A stretch of 12,518 bases of DNA from Sulfurimonas sp. (lineage in GTDB: Bacteria; Campylobacterota; Campylobacteria; Campylobacterales; Sulfurimonadaceae), in the NCBI GenBank assembly GCA_022712845.1, contig JAFLJV010000114.1, positions 1-12,518 on the forward strand, in the 5' to 3' direction. The position numbers were made by a program, and so were the translations under genes. Below are positions 1-6,965 of this stretch, piece by piece; positions within the stretch are counted from its first letter, which is position 1, and every line of letters starts with the position of its first letter. The notes below the pieces were generated by a model. The model was not told the origin of the DNA, did no database searches, and was given only the letters and a program-made list of their open reading frames with translations.

Positions 1-1
1 T

Positions 2-487
2 ATAGGAAAATTAAAATCTAAAAATATAATTAAATACAGAGAAGTAAACAAATGCTTTAAAAGCATTGATGAATTATCTAATATTGATGGCATAAGCAAG
101 AAAATAGTCTCTAAAAACAAAGATATTTTAGTTTTAGGTATGTGTAATAAAACGATATCTAAAGATGATATCGTCGCTTCTACATTTAAAGATGTCTTAC
201 TAGATCCCGTGAATTTTGTATTTGTGGTAATTATTTTGGTACTGGGATTTATTGATCATAAAACAAAAAAAGATTTAAAAAGTCAAATTATTAGTATTGG
301 TGTTTTGGGTACATTTGTTGGAATTTTCATAGGTCTACAAGGCTTTAATCCGCAAGATATTATAAATAGTGTAAACAACATCTTAGTAGGATTAAAAACA
401 GCATTTTTTACTTCCATAGTTGGTATGAGTGTGGCTACAGGATTATCTATCTTTCAAAAGTTGAAGAGTGACCCTGAAAACAAATAA
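2..487 (+). CDS. MotA/TolQ/ExbB-type proton channel subunit with upstream helix-hairpin-helix segment (5' partial)
   Basis: The frame is open from the left window edge, so the N-terminus is missing. The first 44 or so visible residues read like the second half of a ComEA-type helix-hairpin-helix domain: an IIKYRE helix, then FKSIDELSNIDGISKK and a KNKDILVL ending. After Met at base 140 come three predicted membrane helices, at about bases 209-253, 287-343 and 389-454. The second contains GVLGTFVGIFIGL, typical of MotA/TolQ/ExbB channels. These proteins form proton-driven stator-like complexes in the inner membrane with a partner carrying an Asp in its single helix, and the next gene encodes such a partner, overlapping by 20 bases. 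The Lys-rich loop between helices 1 and 2 suggests it faces the cytoplasm, placing the N-terminus outside unless more helices lie upstream. The protein ends about ten residues after helix 3, so it lacks the long tail of ZorA. Met at base 140 has no properly spaced ribosome site, which favours a true fusion over a separate start there. Confidence 0.75.
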   Translation: MGKLKSKNIIKYREVNKCFKSIDELSNIDGISKKIVSKNKDILVLGMCNKTISKDDIVASTFKDVLLDPVNFVFVVIILVLGFIDHKTKKDLKSQIISIGVLGTFVGIFIGLQGFNPQDIINSVNNILVGLKTAFFTSIVGMSVATGLSIFQKLKSDPENK

Positions 488-1145
488 CGAATGGATGAGT
501 ATATCTGACATGATGTCAGGTTTGATGTTGGTTTTTTTGTTTATCGCTATTGGTTTTATGATAGAGATAGAATCTGAAAAAGAAAAGATGAAAGATGTAG
601 CAAGCTCATACAGGGATACTAAAGCAAATATAAATGAAGCCTTGTTTAGTGAATTTGAGGAAGACTTAGGAGAATGGGATGCTAGTATCACTACAAACAA
701 CGCCATAGTATTTCACTCTCCAAAAGTATTTTTTGAAATAAATAAAAGCAATATAAATAATGAATTTAAAACCATATTAGATGATTTTTTTCCAAGATAT
801 ATCAAAATATTGCACTCAAAGCGGTATAAAGATGAGATTGAAGAGGTAAGAATCGAAGGGCACACTTCAAATATATGGGGCGCAATCACATCTAAAAAAG
901 ATATATATTTAAATAATATGAGACTTTCACAAAAGAGAGCTTACGAGGTGTTATCGTATTGCTACAGTTTGGAAGATGACTTTGTTAAAGAAAATAGAGT
1001 TTGGATTGAGAAATATTTTAGGGCGAATGGGATGGCATTTGCAAAGCTAAAAGATAAAACAAAAGCAAGAAGAGTTGAATTTGTAATCCAGATGAAATCG
1101 GAAGATAAAGTGTATGAAATCCTAGAAATTATCCCCTCAAATTAA
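468..1145 (+). CDS. MotB/ZorB-like membrane protein with OmpA peptidoglycan-binding domain
   Basis: A 225-residue protein starting with GTG. It has a short N-terminus with W9-M-S-I-S-D14, a single membrane helix (about residues 14-33) that begins at Asp14, a charged helical linker (about 34-65), and a C-terminal OmpA/MotB-like domain (about 80-215). Asp14 sits where MotB, TolR, ExbD and ZorB carry the proton-binding Asp. The peptidoglycan signature N-x2-L-S-x2-R-A-x2-V is exact at residues 150-161, with IEGHTSN just before it (129-135). Such proteins anchor a proton-driven channel to the cell wall, and the partner channel gene overlaps upstream. The GTG at 468 is preferred over the ATG at 495 because the latter would remove the conserved Trp just before the helix. 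Overall it resembles ZorB of Zorya phage-defence systems more than flagellar MotB, but no zorC, zorD or zorE homologue follows, so the role is open. Confidence 0.8.
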   Translation: MTLKTNNEWMSISDMMSGLMLVFLFIAIGFMIEIESEKEKMKDVASSYRDTKANINEALFSEFEEDLGEWDASITTNNAIVFHSPKVFFEINKSNINNEFKTILDDFFPRYIKILHSKRYKDEIEEVRIEGHTSNIWGAITSKKDIYLNNMRLSQKRAYEVLSYCYSLEDDFVKENRVWIEKYFRANGMAFAKLKDKTKARRVEFVIQMKSEDKVYEILEIIPSN

Positions 1146-1220
1146 GCTAATTAACTGAATATATTGGATACAATTTTCTAAATTCAAATAAAGAACAAAT
1201 AGTATTTAAAGAGGTTGTTG
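1146..1220. other. Short gap without a recognisable gene
   Basis: The stretch between the OmpA-type gene and the broken HEPN gene holds only a stop-bounded frame at 1151-1237, ending in the residues FKEVVDGYL, which I do not recognise. It has no start codon of good quality. No GC-rich hairpin or other terminator is seen. A good ribosome-binding sequence, AAAGAGG (1208-1214), ends six bases before the ATG at 1221 and belongs to the toxin remnant. Confidence 0.5.
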
Positions 1221-1461
1221 ATGGATATTTATAAAAAATTAGAATTACATTTAGAAGAATCTAGTGTACACATTATGTTCTAGAAAAGCTATATCCATTG
1301 GACAATAAAAAATTATATATATTGATATTTGGAGTGAGTTTAAAGGTGTGAGAAATAGTATATCGCATGATTATCCATTCGAAGAAGATGAGAAACTAGA
1401 AGCTATTAACTATTTAATAAATATAAAGGATAATTTTGAGAGTATCAAAAAAAGAAATTGA
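1221..1461 (+). pseudogene. hepT: Broken HEPN (HepT-like) toxin gene
   Basis: Three fragments in three frames together look like a decayed HEPN-domain toxin. The N-terminal piece (ATG 1221, preceded by AAAGAGG six bases upstream) gives MDIYKKLELHLEES and meets a stop at 1281-1283. A middle piece in another frame (from 1280) gives LEKLYPLDNKKLY. A second frame change near 1318-1324 gives the C-terminal piece DIWSEFKGVRNSISHDYPF and a further helix, ending at the stop 1459-1461. The C-terminal piece holds the R-x4-H-x-Y motif (RNSISHDY), the RNase active site of HepT toxins whose Tyr is the target of modification by MntA. Family members as I know them are around 140 residues; the pieces here total about 80, so a central deletion is likely besides the frameshifts. 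The next gene encodes the matching nucleotidyltransferase, and its start lies inside the end of this remnant, the usual toxin-antitoxin order. I infer that no functional toxin is made. Confidence 0.75.
1425..1430 (+). promoter_or_regulatory. Ribosome-binding site that selects the TTG start of the MNT gene
   Basis: AAAGGA lies five bases before TTG 1436. The first ATG in that frame, at codon 14, would remove the N-terminal helix, so this site argues for the TTG start. It sits inside the end of the broken toxin gene, as expected for a coupled toxin-antitoxin pair. Confidence 0.55.
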
Positions 1462-1717
1462 GTTGATAAAAAATATGGTCAAAACTATTTTTGGAGAAAC
1501 AATTATATACCTTTTTGGAAGCAGAATGGATGATACTAAAAAAGGTGGAGATATAGACTTATATATTATCCCTAAGATAAATGAAAGTATATTTAAAAAA
1601 AAGATAAAGATAAAAATAATGTTAGAAGATGTATTGTTTAAGCCGGTAGATATCATAATAGCAAAAGATAAGAATAGGCTTATCGAGAAAGAAGCGATGA
1701 AAGGAATGAGGCTATGA
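1436..1717 (+). CDS. mntA: Minimal nucleotidyltransferase (MntA-like antitoxin), toxin partner broken
   Basis: A 93-residue minimal nucleotidyltransferase. The catalytic signature is G28-S29-R followed by D39-I-D41 ([13 protein letters not shown]), and the third metal-binding Asp is D72 in KPVDIII. The C-terminal [11 protein letters not shown] ending is typical of the family. In characterised HepT/MntA pairs this enzyme neutralises the HEPN RNase by adding AMP units to the Tyr of its R-x4-H-x-Y motif. Here the upstream toxin is disrupted, so the antitoxin appears orphaned, though its own active site and frame are intact. It starts with TTG, with AAAGGA five bases upstream, and overlaps ugd by four bases (ATGA). 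That overlap puts ugd under whatever transcript serves this gene. It could alternatively act on another HEPN protein elsewhere in the genome. Confidence 0.85.
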   Translation: MRVSKKEIELIKNMVKTIFGETIIYLFGSRMDDTKKGGDIDLYIIPKINESIFKKKIKIKIMLEDVLFKPVDIIIAKDKNRLIEKEAMKGMRL

Positions 1718-2883
1718 AAATAGCGATAGTGGGAACAGGGTATGTAGGTTTGTCAAATGGGGTGCTATTAGCACAACATAATGAAGTGGTAGCATTGGAT
1801 ATTATTCCTCAGAAGATAGAGATGTTAAACAAAAAAATATCTCCTATAGAAGATGATGGAATATCTGAATATTTAAGTTCTAAAGATTTAAACTTTAAAG
1901 CAACATTAGATAAGCATGAGGCATATAAAAATGCAGAATTTATCATCATAGCAACTCCAACAGATTATGACCCAGAAACAAACTACTTTAATACTTCACT
2001 TGTAGAGATGATTATAAAAGATGTAATAGAGATAAACCCTAATGCAACTATGGTTATAAAATCAACTGTACCAGTAGGTTATACCAAATCAATAAGTGAA
2101 CAATTTAACAACTCAAATATTATATTTTCTCCAGAATTTTTAAGAGAAGGAAGTGCATTACATGACAACCTTTATCCAAGTCGAATTATCGTTGGTGAAA
2201 AATCAGACAGAGCTCAAACTTTTGCAAATTTATTAGCACAAGGGGCTATAAAAGAAAATATTGATATCTTGCTTACAGACTCTACAGAAGCAGAAGCAGT
2301 AAAACTGTTCTCAAATACTTACCTTGCTATGAGAGTGTCTTACTTTAATGAATTAGATTCTTATGCAGAAAGTCATGGACTAAATACTAAAGATATTATC
2401 AATGGTGTAGGATTAGACCCTCGCATAGGAAACCACTATAATAATCCTAGTTTTGGTTATGGCGGTTATTGTCTACCAAAAGATACTAAACAACTAAGAG
2501 CAAACTATAAAGATGTACCAAGTAATATTATAGGTGCTATAGTTGATTCAAACACAACTAGAAAAGATTTTATAGCTGATAGTATTATTGCTAAAAATCC
2601 AAAAATAGTTGGAGTATATAGACTTGTCATGAAATCAGGTAGTGATAACTTTAGAGCAAGTGCAATTCAAGGAATAATGAAACGTATAAAAGCAAAAGGT
2701 ATAGAAGTAGTTATATATGAACCAGTATTTAGAGAAGATGAATTTTTTCATTCAAGAGTTATAGAAGACTTAGATGAGTTTAAATCAATTTCTGATGTGA
2801 TAGTTGCTAATAGGTTATCAAAAAACATTGAAGATGTTAAAAGTAAAGTTTATACTCGTGATATTTTTAATAGTGATGATTAA
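1714..2883 (+). CDS. ugd: UDP-glucose 6-dehydrogenase
   Basis: This cytosolic enzyme oxidises UDP-glucose twice with NAD+ to give UDP-glucuronate, a precursor of capsule, LPS and other glycans. The 389-residue length matches the short bacterial Ugd type. The Rossmann NAD-binding motif GTGYVG is at residues 7-12. Further family blocks are KSTVPVGYT (116-124), PEFLREGSA (140-148), the Lys in [12 protein letters not shown] (about 197) and the catalytic Cys253 in [12 protein letters not shown]. Nothing essential appears missing. It starts at an ATGA overlap with the MNT gene, with AAGGA at 1701-1705 as ribosome site. Its product could feed a uronic acid into the glycan assembled by the downstream operon, but it may also be a general locus gene; 135 bases separate it from the next supported gene. 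A UDP-ManNAc dehydrogenase is less likely because the sequence follows the Ugd pattern throughout. Confidence 0.93.
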   Translation: MKIAIVGTGYVGLSNGVLLAQHNEVVALDIIPQKIEMLNKKISPIEDDGISEYLSSKDLNFKATLDKHEAYKNAEFIIIATPTDYDPETNYFNTSLVEMIIKDVIEINPNATMVIKSTVPVGYTKSISEQFNNSNIIFSPEFLREGSALHDNLYPSRIIVGEKSDRAQTFANLLAQGAIKENIDILLTDSTEAEAVKLFSNTYLAMRVSYFNELDSYAESHGLNTKDIINGVGLDPRIGNHYNNPSFGYGGYCLPKDTKQLRANYKDVPSNIIGAIVDSNTTRKDFIADSIIAKNPKIVGVYRLVMKSGSDNFRASAIQGIMKRIKAKGIEVVIYEPVFREDEFFHSRVIEDLDEFKSISDVIVANRLSKNIEDVKSKVYTRDIFNSDD

Positions 2884-2885
2884 GA

Positions 2886-3026
2886 ATGAAAAATAATAAA
2901 AAAGTATTTTTTTTTAATAGATTTGAAAAATATCGTTTAATATCTATTGTGTATAAGATAACCAATAATAGATTAAATAGTAAAGTTTTAAGTAACTTGA
3001 TTCAGCTAAATAATAGCCATGAATAA
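2886..3026 (+). CDS. Doubtful small open frame between ugd and hddC
   Basis: A possible 46-residue protein, basic and Asn-rich, without recognised domains (it starts MKNNKKVFFFNRF and ends QLNNSHE). It begins two bases after the ugd stop and ends inside the start of the HddC-like gene, overlapping it by eight bases. The position suits translational coupling, since the HddC-like gene has no clear ribosome site of its own. Against it, this frame also lacks a good ribosome site and contains a run of nine T (2907-2915). It may be a gene remnant or chance. Confidence 0.25.
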   Translation: MKNNKKVFFFNRFEKYRLISIVYKITNNRLNSKVLSNLIQLNNSHE

Positions 3027-3717
3027 TTTAAATATATTTATATTAGCAGGTGGCTTTGGAAGAAGGCTTAAAAGTGTAGTTGTAGCTGTTCCTAAGCCGA
3101 TGGCACCAATTAGTAACAAACCTTTTCTTGTATATCAAATTAATGAAATTAGAAAATATTTTCCAAATAATAAAATATATTTACTTACTTATTATTTATC
3201 AGAAGTAATATTAAATTATTTTAACAATGATAAATCAATTATTATTATTAAAGAAAAAGAGGCACTAGGGACAGGTGGTAGTATTAAAAATGCAATAAAT
3301 TATTTACAATTAGATATAAATAATTCCATTTTAGTATTTAATGGTGATACTTATATAAAACCTAATTTAAATAAGTTTATAATACATTCAGAACAAAGTA
3401 TTACAATATTGGGATCATTTCAAAAAAATTGTGATAGATATGGTATTCTAAAAATAGATAATGGGAAAATAGTGGATTTTATGGAAAAAGTAGTAGATAC
3501 AAAAAACTCATATATTAATGCAGGCTGTTATTATTTTAATAACTTATCTTTTTTTAATTTTATAAAAGAAGATAAGTTTGCAATAGAAGATAAATTTAAA
3601 GAATATCTATTAACTAATAAAATAAACATATTTAGATATAAAGGTATTTTTATAGATATAGGAATTCCAAAAGATTATAATAAAATGATAGACTATGTGA
3701 GAAATAATGGAAATTGA
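3019..3717 (+). CDS. hddC: HddC-like sugar-1-phosphate nucleotidyltransferase
   Basis: A 232-residue nucleotidyltransferase of the HddC/RfbM-like type, which would join a sugar 1-phosphate to a nucleoside triphosphate; for HddC the product is GDP-D-glycero-alpha-D-manno-heptose. Visible motifs are LAGGFGRRL (9-17), the substrate Lys block KPMAP (26-30), LGTGG (83-87), the metal-binding FNGD (107-110) and FIDIGIPKDY near the end (211-220). The second position of the usual GxGTRL signature is Arg rather than Thr (FGRRL). The gene is strikingly AT-rich (bases 3181-3240 hold 8 G/C in 60). It overlaps the CBS-kinase gene by 11 bases, and HddC and HddA are known pathway partners. Mannose-1-phosphate guanylyltransferase or another specificity cannot be excluded; the neighbouring HddA and GmhA relatives are the main reason for the heptose call. 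Confidence 0.75.
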   Translation: MNNLNIFILAGGFGRRLKSVVVAVPKPMAPISNKPFLVYQINEIRKYFPNNKIYLLTYYLSEVILNYFNNDKSIIIIKEKEALGTGGSIKNAINYLQLDINNSILVFNGDTYIKPNLNKFIIHSEQSITILGSFQKNCDRYGILKIDNGKIVDFMEKVVDTKNSYINAGCYYFNNLSFFNFIKEDKFAIEDKFKEYLLTNKINIFRYKGIFIDIGIPKDYNKMIDYVRNNGN

Positions 3718-5068
3718 TAAATACTTAATAAATAGAAATGACACTATAGAATATGCTTTACAAAAAATAGATAATAATCATATGGGTATTATCTTTATAG
3801 AAAATAATGAAAAAATTATTGGTTGTTGTACTGATGGAGATATAAGACGAATCTTATTAATTGAAAAAAACTTACAAGTAAAGATTATTAAGTGTATAAA
3901 TAAAAATTTTGTATATCTATTTGAAAATAGAGCAACAAAAGAAAATATCTTAAAACTACTTGATTCAAGAATTAGAGTAATACCAATTTTAGATCAGAAT
4001 TATAAAATAGTATCTGTTGTATCTCAGAAAAATATTGATTGGAATGAAAAAGAAAAGATTATATCAAAAGCTAAATCACCTGTAAGAATTAGTTTTGCTG
4101 GTGGTGGAACTGATTTAACAGAATATTTTTATAAAGAAGAAGGAGTTGTATTAAATACAACAGTAAATAAATTTGCACATGCAGTTTTAGAAAAAAGAGA
4201 TGATTATAAAATTAAAATATTTTCTAATGATTTAAATAAAGAAGTACTTTATAATAATTTATTAGAGTTAACATTTGATGGAAACTTAGACTTAATTAAA
4301 TCTGTAATTAAACTTTTAAATCCTGATTTTGGATTTGAACTTTATACATATAGTGATGTACCTCCTGGCTCTGGACTTGGTGGTTCTGCTGTATTGCTTT
4401 CAGCTATCATTGGAACATTTAATAATTTTAGAGAAAATAAATTTAACAATTATGAAATAGCAGAACTTGCATTTCATGCAGAAAGAGTTGAATTAGAGCT
4501 AGCAGGTGGATGGCAAGATCAATATGCTACAGTTTTTGGAGGCTTTAATTTTATGGAATTTAAAAATCATGAAAATATTGTAAATCCGTTAAGAATACCA
4601 GATGATATTATAAATGAATTAGAAGATTCTTTAATTCTTTGTTATTCTGGAATAAATCATAATTCAGGTGATATTCATGATGACCAAAAAGAAAATATGA
4701 ATAAAGAAGAACAGAAGAAATATGCACAGATATCAAAAGATATTGCATATGAAATGAAATCAAGACTTTTAAAAGGTAAACTTGATGATTTTGGAGAACT
4801 TTTACATAAAGCTTGGAGTGTAAAAAAGAAATTTTCTTCTAAAATAACAACAGCATTTTTAGATGATATTTATGAGTATGGAATAAAAAATGGCGCTTTA
4901 GGCGGAAAACTTCTTGGCGCAGGTGGCGGTGGCTATTTTTTATTTTATGTACCAACATATAAAAAAATACACTTAATGAACTCATTGAAAGATAGAGGGT
5001 TGAAAATAGAAACTTTTACATTTGACAATATTGGATTAAGAAGTTGGATAACTAAGGAAAAAATATGA
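3707..5068 (+). CDS. hddA: CBS-pair fused to HddA-like heptose 7-phosphate kinase (GHMP family)
   Basis: A 453-residue fusion. Residues 1 to about 110 form a CBS pair (GIIFIENNEKIIGCCTDGDI and a second half ending VVSQKNID). Residues 120-453 form a GHMP kinase of the HddA type: SPVRISFAGGGTD at 124-136, the ATP-binding PPGSGLGGSAV at 219-229, AGGWQDQYATVFGG at 266-279 and GGKLLGAGGGG at 399-409. HddA phosphorylates D-glycero-D-manno-heptose 7-phosphate at C1 in the alpha configuration. Typical HddA proteins are about 340 residues, so the CBS pair accounts for the extra length. In legionaminic-type loci, CBS pairs are usually joined to the nucleotidyltransferase (PtmE type); here the adjacent nucleotidyltransferase has none and the kinase carries it. 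CBS pairs bind adenine nucleotides, so allosteric control of the kinase is a fair inference. It overlaps the preceding gene by 11 bases and the NeuB fusion by four. Confidence 0.85.
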   Translation: MEIDKYLINRNDTIEYALQKIDNNHMGIIFIENNEKIIGCCTDGDIRRILLIEKNLQVKIIKCINKNFVYLFENRATKENILKLLDSRIRVIPILDQNYKIVSVVSQKNIDWNEKEKIISKAKSPVRISFAGGGTDLTEYFYKEEGVVLNTTVNKFAHAVLEKRDDYKIKIFSNDLNKEVLYNNLLELTFDGNLDLIKSVIKLLNPDFGFELYTYSDVPPGSGLGGSAVLLSAIIGTFNNFRENKFNNYEIAELAFHAERVELELAGGWQDQYATVFGGFNFMEFKNHENIVNPLRIPDDIINELEDSLILCYSGINHNSGDIHDDQKENMNKEEQKKYAQISKDIAYEMKSRLLKGKLDDFGELLHKAWSVKKKFSSKITTAFLDDIYEYGIKNGALGGKLLGAGGGGYFLFYVPTYKKIHLMNSLKDRGLKIETFTFDNIGLRSWITKEKI

Positions 5069-6954
5069 AAATAGAAAACTTTGAAATAGGGAAAGATGAT
5101 AAAGTTTTTATAATCGCTGAAATTGGCATGAATCATAATGGTGTTTATGAAAATGCCATAAAAATGATAGATCAGGCTCAGGAGATTGGTGTTGACTGTG
5201 TTAAGTTTCAAATGAGAAATTTAAAAGAGTTATACTCAGAAGATGCTCTTGACATGACAAGTAGTGATCTTTCTACACAATATACAATGGGACTGTTGGA
5301 AAAATTTGAACTTACTTATGAGCAGTATAAATCTTTAGCTGATTATTCAAAAAGTAAGAATGTAATATTTATGTGTACTCCTTGGGATAAATCAAGTGCT
5401 GATGCAATTAAGACTATAGGTGTTCCTGCATTTAAAACAGCCTCTGCAGATATGACAAACTTTGACTTGCTTGAGTATTTGGTTAAAAAAAATAAACCAC
5501 TCATACTATCAACAGGGATGAGCACAAAAGATGAGATAGATGAAACAGTAGAGTTTTTGACAAGATTAAAAGCAGATTTCGCACTTCTTCACTGTAACTC
5601 TACATATCCTGCTCCATTTAAAGATATAAACCTCAGATACTTGGATAAGCTTAAAAAATACAATATTCCGGTTGGATATTCAGGTCACGAAAGAGGAATT
5701 GCTGTCTCTATAGCAGCTGTTGCTATGGGTGCTCAAATTATAGAGAGACACTTTACCCTTGATAGAGGGATGGAAGGACCAGACCACAGTGCCTCTTTAG
5801 AGTATGATGATTTTAAAAGATTAGTTTATGGTATTAGAGAAATTGAATTATCGTTAGGAACTAATGCAGATCGTGTGGTAACACAGGGCGAATTGATAAA
5901 TAGAGAAAATCTATCAAAAAGTATATTTGCAAAAAATGATATAAAAGAGGGTAAAACTTTTTCTAAAGATATGTTTGAGATTAAAAGTCCTGGACAAGGA
6001 CTTAATCCACAATATCTGCATAAAATTATTGGATATAAAGCAATCAGAGATATAAAAAAAGGAAAAGCACTTTTTAAATCTGATTTAGGTGGTTTGATAA
6101 GAGCTAAAAAGCATTATAACTTCAATAGAATATGGGCGCTTCCTGTAAGATTTCATGATATCAACTCTCTAATGGAAAATACTCAGCCTGATTCAGTTGA
6201 GTTTCATATGAGCTTTAAAGATATTACAGAGGATCTGTCAAAGTTTTTAACGCAAGAATACAGTTGCGAGTATATAGTTCACGCACCAGAGCTATTTGAA
6301 GATGATCACCTGCTAGATCTATGTACTCCTGATGAAGAGTATAGAAAAAAATCAATTGCTCACCTGCAAAGAGTGATAGACAAAACATTAGGTATGAAAA
6401 AGTATTTTCCAAAAACAGCTGTTCCTCAGATTGTAGTTCATTGCGGCGGGTTTACAAAAGATGAAATAATGCCAATCGAGAATAGACCTATACACTATAA
6501 AAATCTAATAGATTCAATTAGTAAATTAAATTTAGATGGCGTAGAATTACTTCCTGAAAATATGGCACCGTTTCCTTGGCTTTTTGGCGGACAGAGATAT
6601 CAAAATATCTTTATTGATGCAGATGAGATAATTGACTTTTGCAATAAAACAGGTCTAAAGATTTGTCAAGATATATCTCATTCTCACCTAGCTTGTAATA
6701 AGTTTGGATGGGAGCATGTTGAGTATACAAAAAAACTAGCACTATATACTGCACATTATCATATCTCTGATGGTACGGGTGTTGATGGAGAGGGTATTCA
6801 GATTGGTGATGGTAATGTTGACTTTGACAGTATCTATCCAGTTATAAATGAACTATCACCAAAAGCCTCTTTTATTCCTGAAGTTTGGCAAGGTCACAAA
6901 AATAATGGTGAAGGCTTTTGGGTTAGTTTAGAGAGAATGGAAAATAAATTATAG
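5065..6954 (+). CDS. NeuB-like sugar-acid synthase fused to a TIM-barrel sugar isomerase/epimerase
   Basis: A 629-residue fusion of three domains. Residues 13-262 are a NeuB/SpsE synthase barrel: AEIGMNHNG (18-26), CTPWD (104-108), STGMST (149-154), GYSGHERG (204-211) and the metal-site region ERHFTLDRGMEGPDH (227-241). Residues about 283-343 are the SAF (antifreeze-like) domain usual in NeuB. Residues about 355-625 form a second barrel of the xylose-isomerase/AP-endonuclease 2 type, with likely metal ligands in VHCGG (His459), LLPEN (Glu498), QDISHSH (Asp536, His539), AHYHISDG (His564/566) and FIPEVWQGH (Glu606). The first part would condense phosphoenolpyruvate with an aldose to give a 2-keto-3-deoxy sugar acid. 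The second might make or epimerise the substrate. Ordinary NeuB is about 340-350 residues. Start: ATG with AAGGA six bases upstream, in a four-base overlap with the kinase gene. The substrate is unknown: no partner typical of sialic, legionaminic or pseudaminic acid is seen nearby. Confidence 0.9.
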   Translation: MKIENFEIGKDDKVFIIAEIGMNHNGVYENAIKMIDQAQEIGVDCVKFQMRNLKELYSEDALDMTSSDLSTQYTMGLLEKFELTYEQYKSLADYSKSKNVIFMCTPWDKSSADAIKTIGVPAFKTASADMTNFDLLEYLVKKNKPLILSTGMSTKDEIDETVEFLTRLKADFALLHCNSTYPAPFKDINLRYLDKLKKYNIPVGYSGHERGIAVSIAAVAMGAQIIERHFTLDRGMEGPDHSASLEYDDFKRLVYGIREIELSLGTNADRVVTQGELINRENLSKSIFAKNDIKEGKTFSKDMFEIKSPGQGLNPQYLHKIIGYKAIRDIKKGKALFKSDLGGLIRAKKHYNFNRIWALPVRFHDINSLMENTQPDSVEFHMSFKDITEDLSKFLTQEYSCEYIVHAPELFEDDHLLDLCTPDEEYRKKSIAHLQRVIDKTLGMKKYFPKTAVPQIVVHCGGFTKDEIMPIENRPIHYKNLIDSISKLNLDGVELLPENMAPFPWLFGGQRYQNIFIDADEIIDFCNKTGLKICQDISHSHLACNKFGWEHVEYTKKLALYTAHYHISDGTGVDGEGIQIGDGNVDFDSIYPVINELSPKASFIPEVWQGHKNNGEGFWVSLERMENKL

Positions 6955-6965
6955 TAAGGAAAAAA

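Noticed and set aside
443..706. Minus-strand open frame of 87 codons
   Set aside because: It lies opposite the channel and OmpA-type genes, has no recognisable domain, and arises from the complement of well-supported coding sequence.
1140..1155. AATTA/TAATT inverted repeat after the OmpA-type gene
   Set aside because: Five A:T pairs only and no T tract; too weak for a terminator or operator call.
1414..1656. Minus-strand open frame of 80 codons opposite the MNT gene
   Set aside because: Hydrophobic low-complexity product produced by the AT-rich complement of an intact MntA-like gene with clear catalytic motifs.
2891..2920. A-run and T-run after ugd as an intrinsic terminator
   Set aside because: The possible stem is A:T only with a three-base loop and has no GC pairs, so it would be too weak; the T run is noted only as a repeat tract.
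2923..2957. TTGAAA and TATAAG as a promoter for the glycan operon
   Set aside because: The spacing of 23 bases is too long, and such matches are common by chance in DNA this AT-rich.
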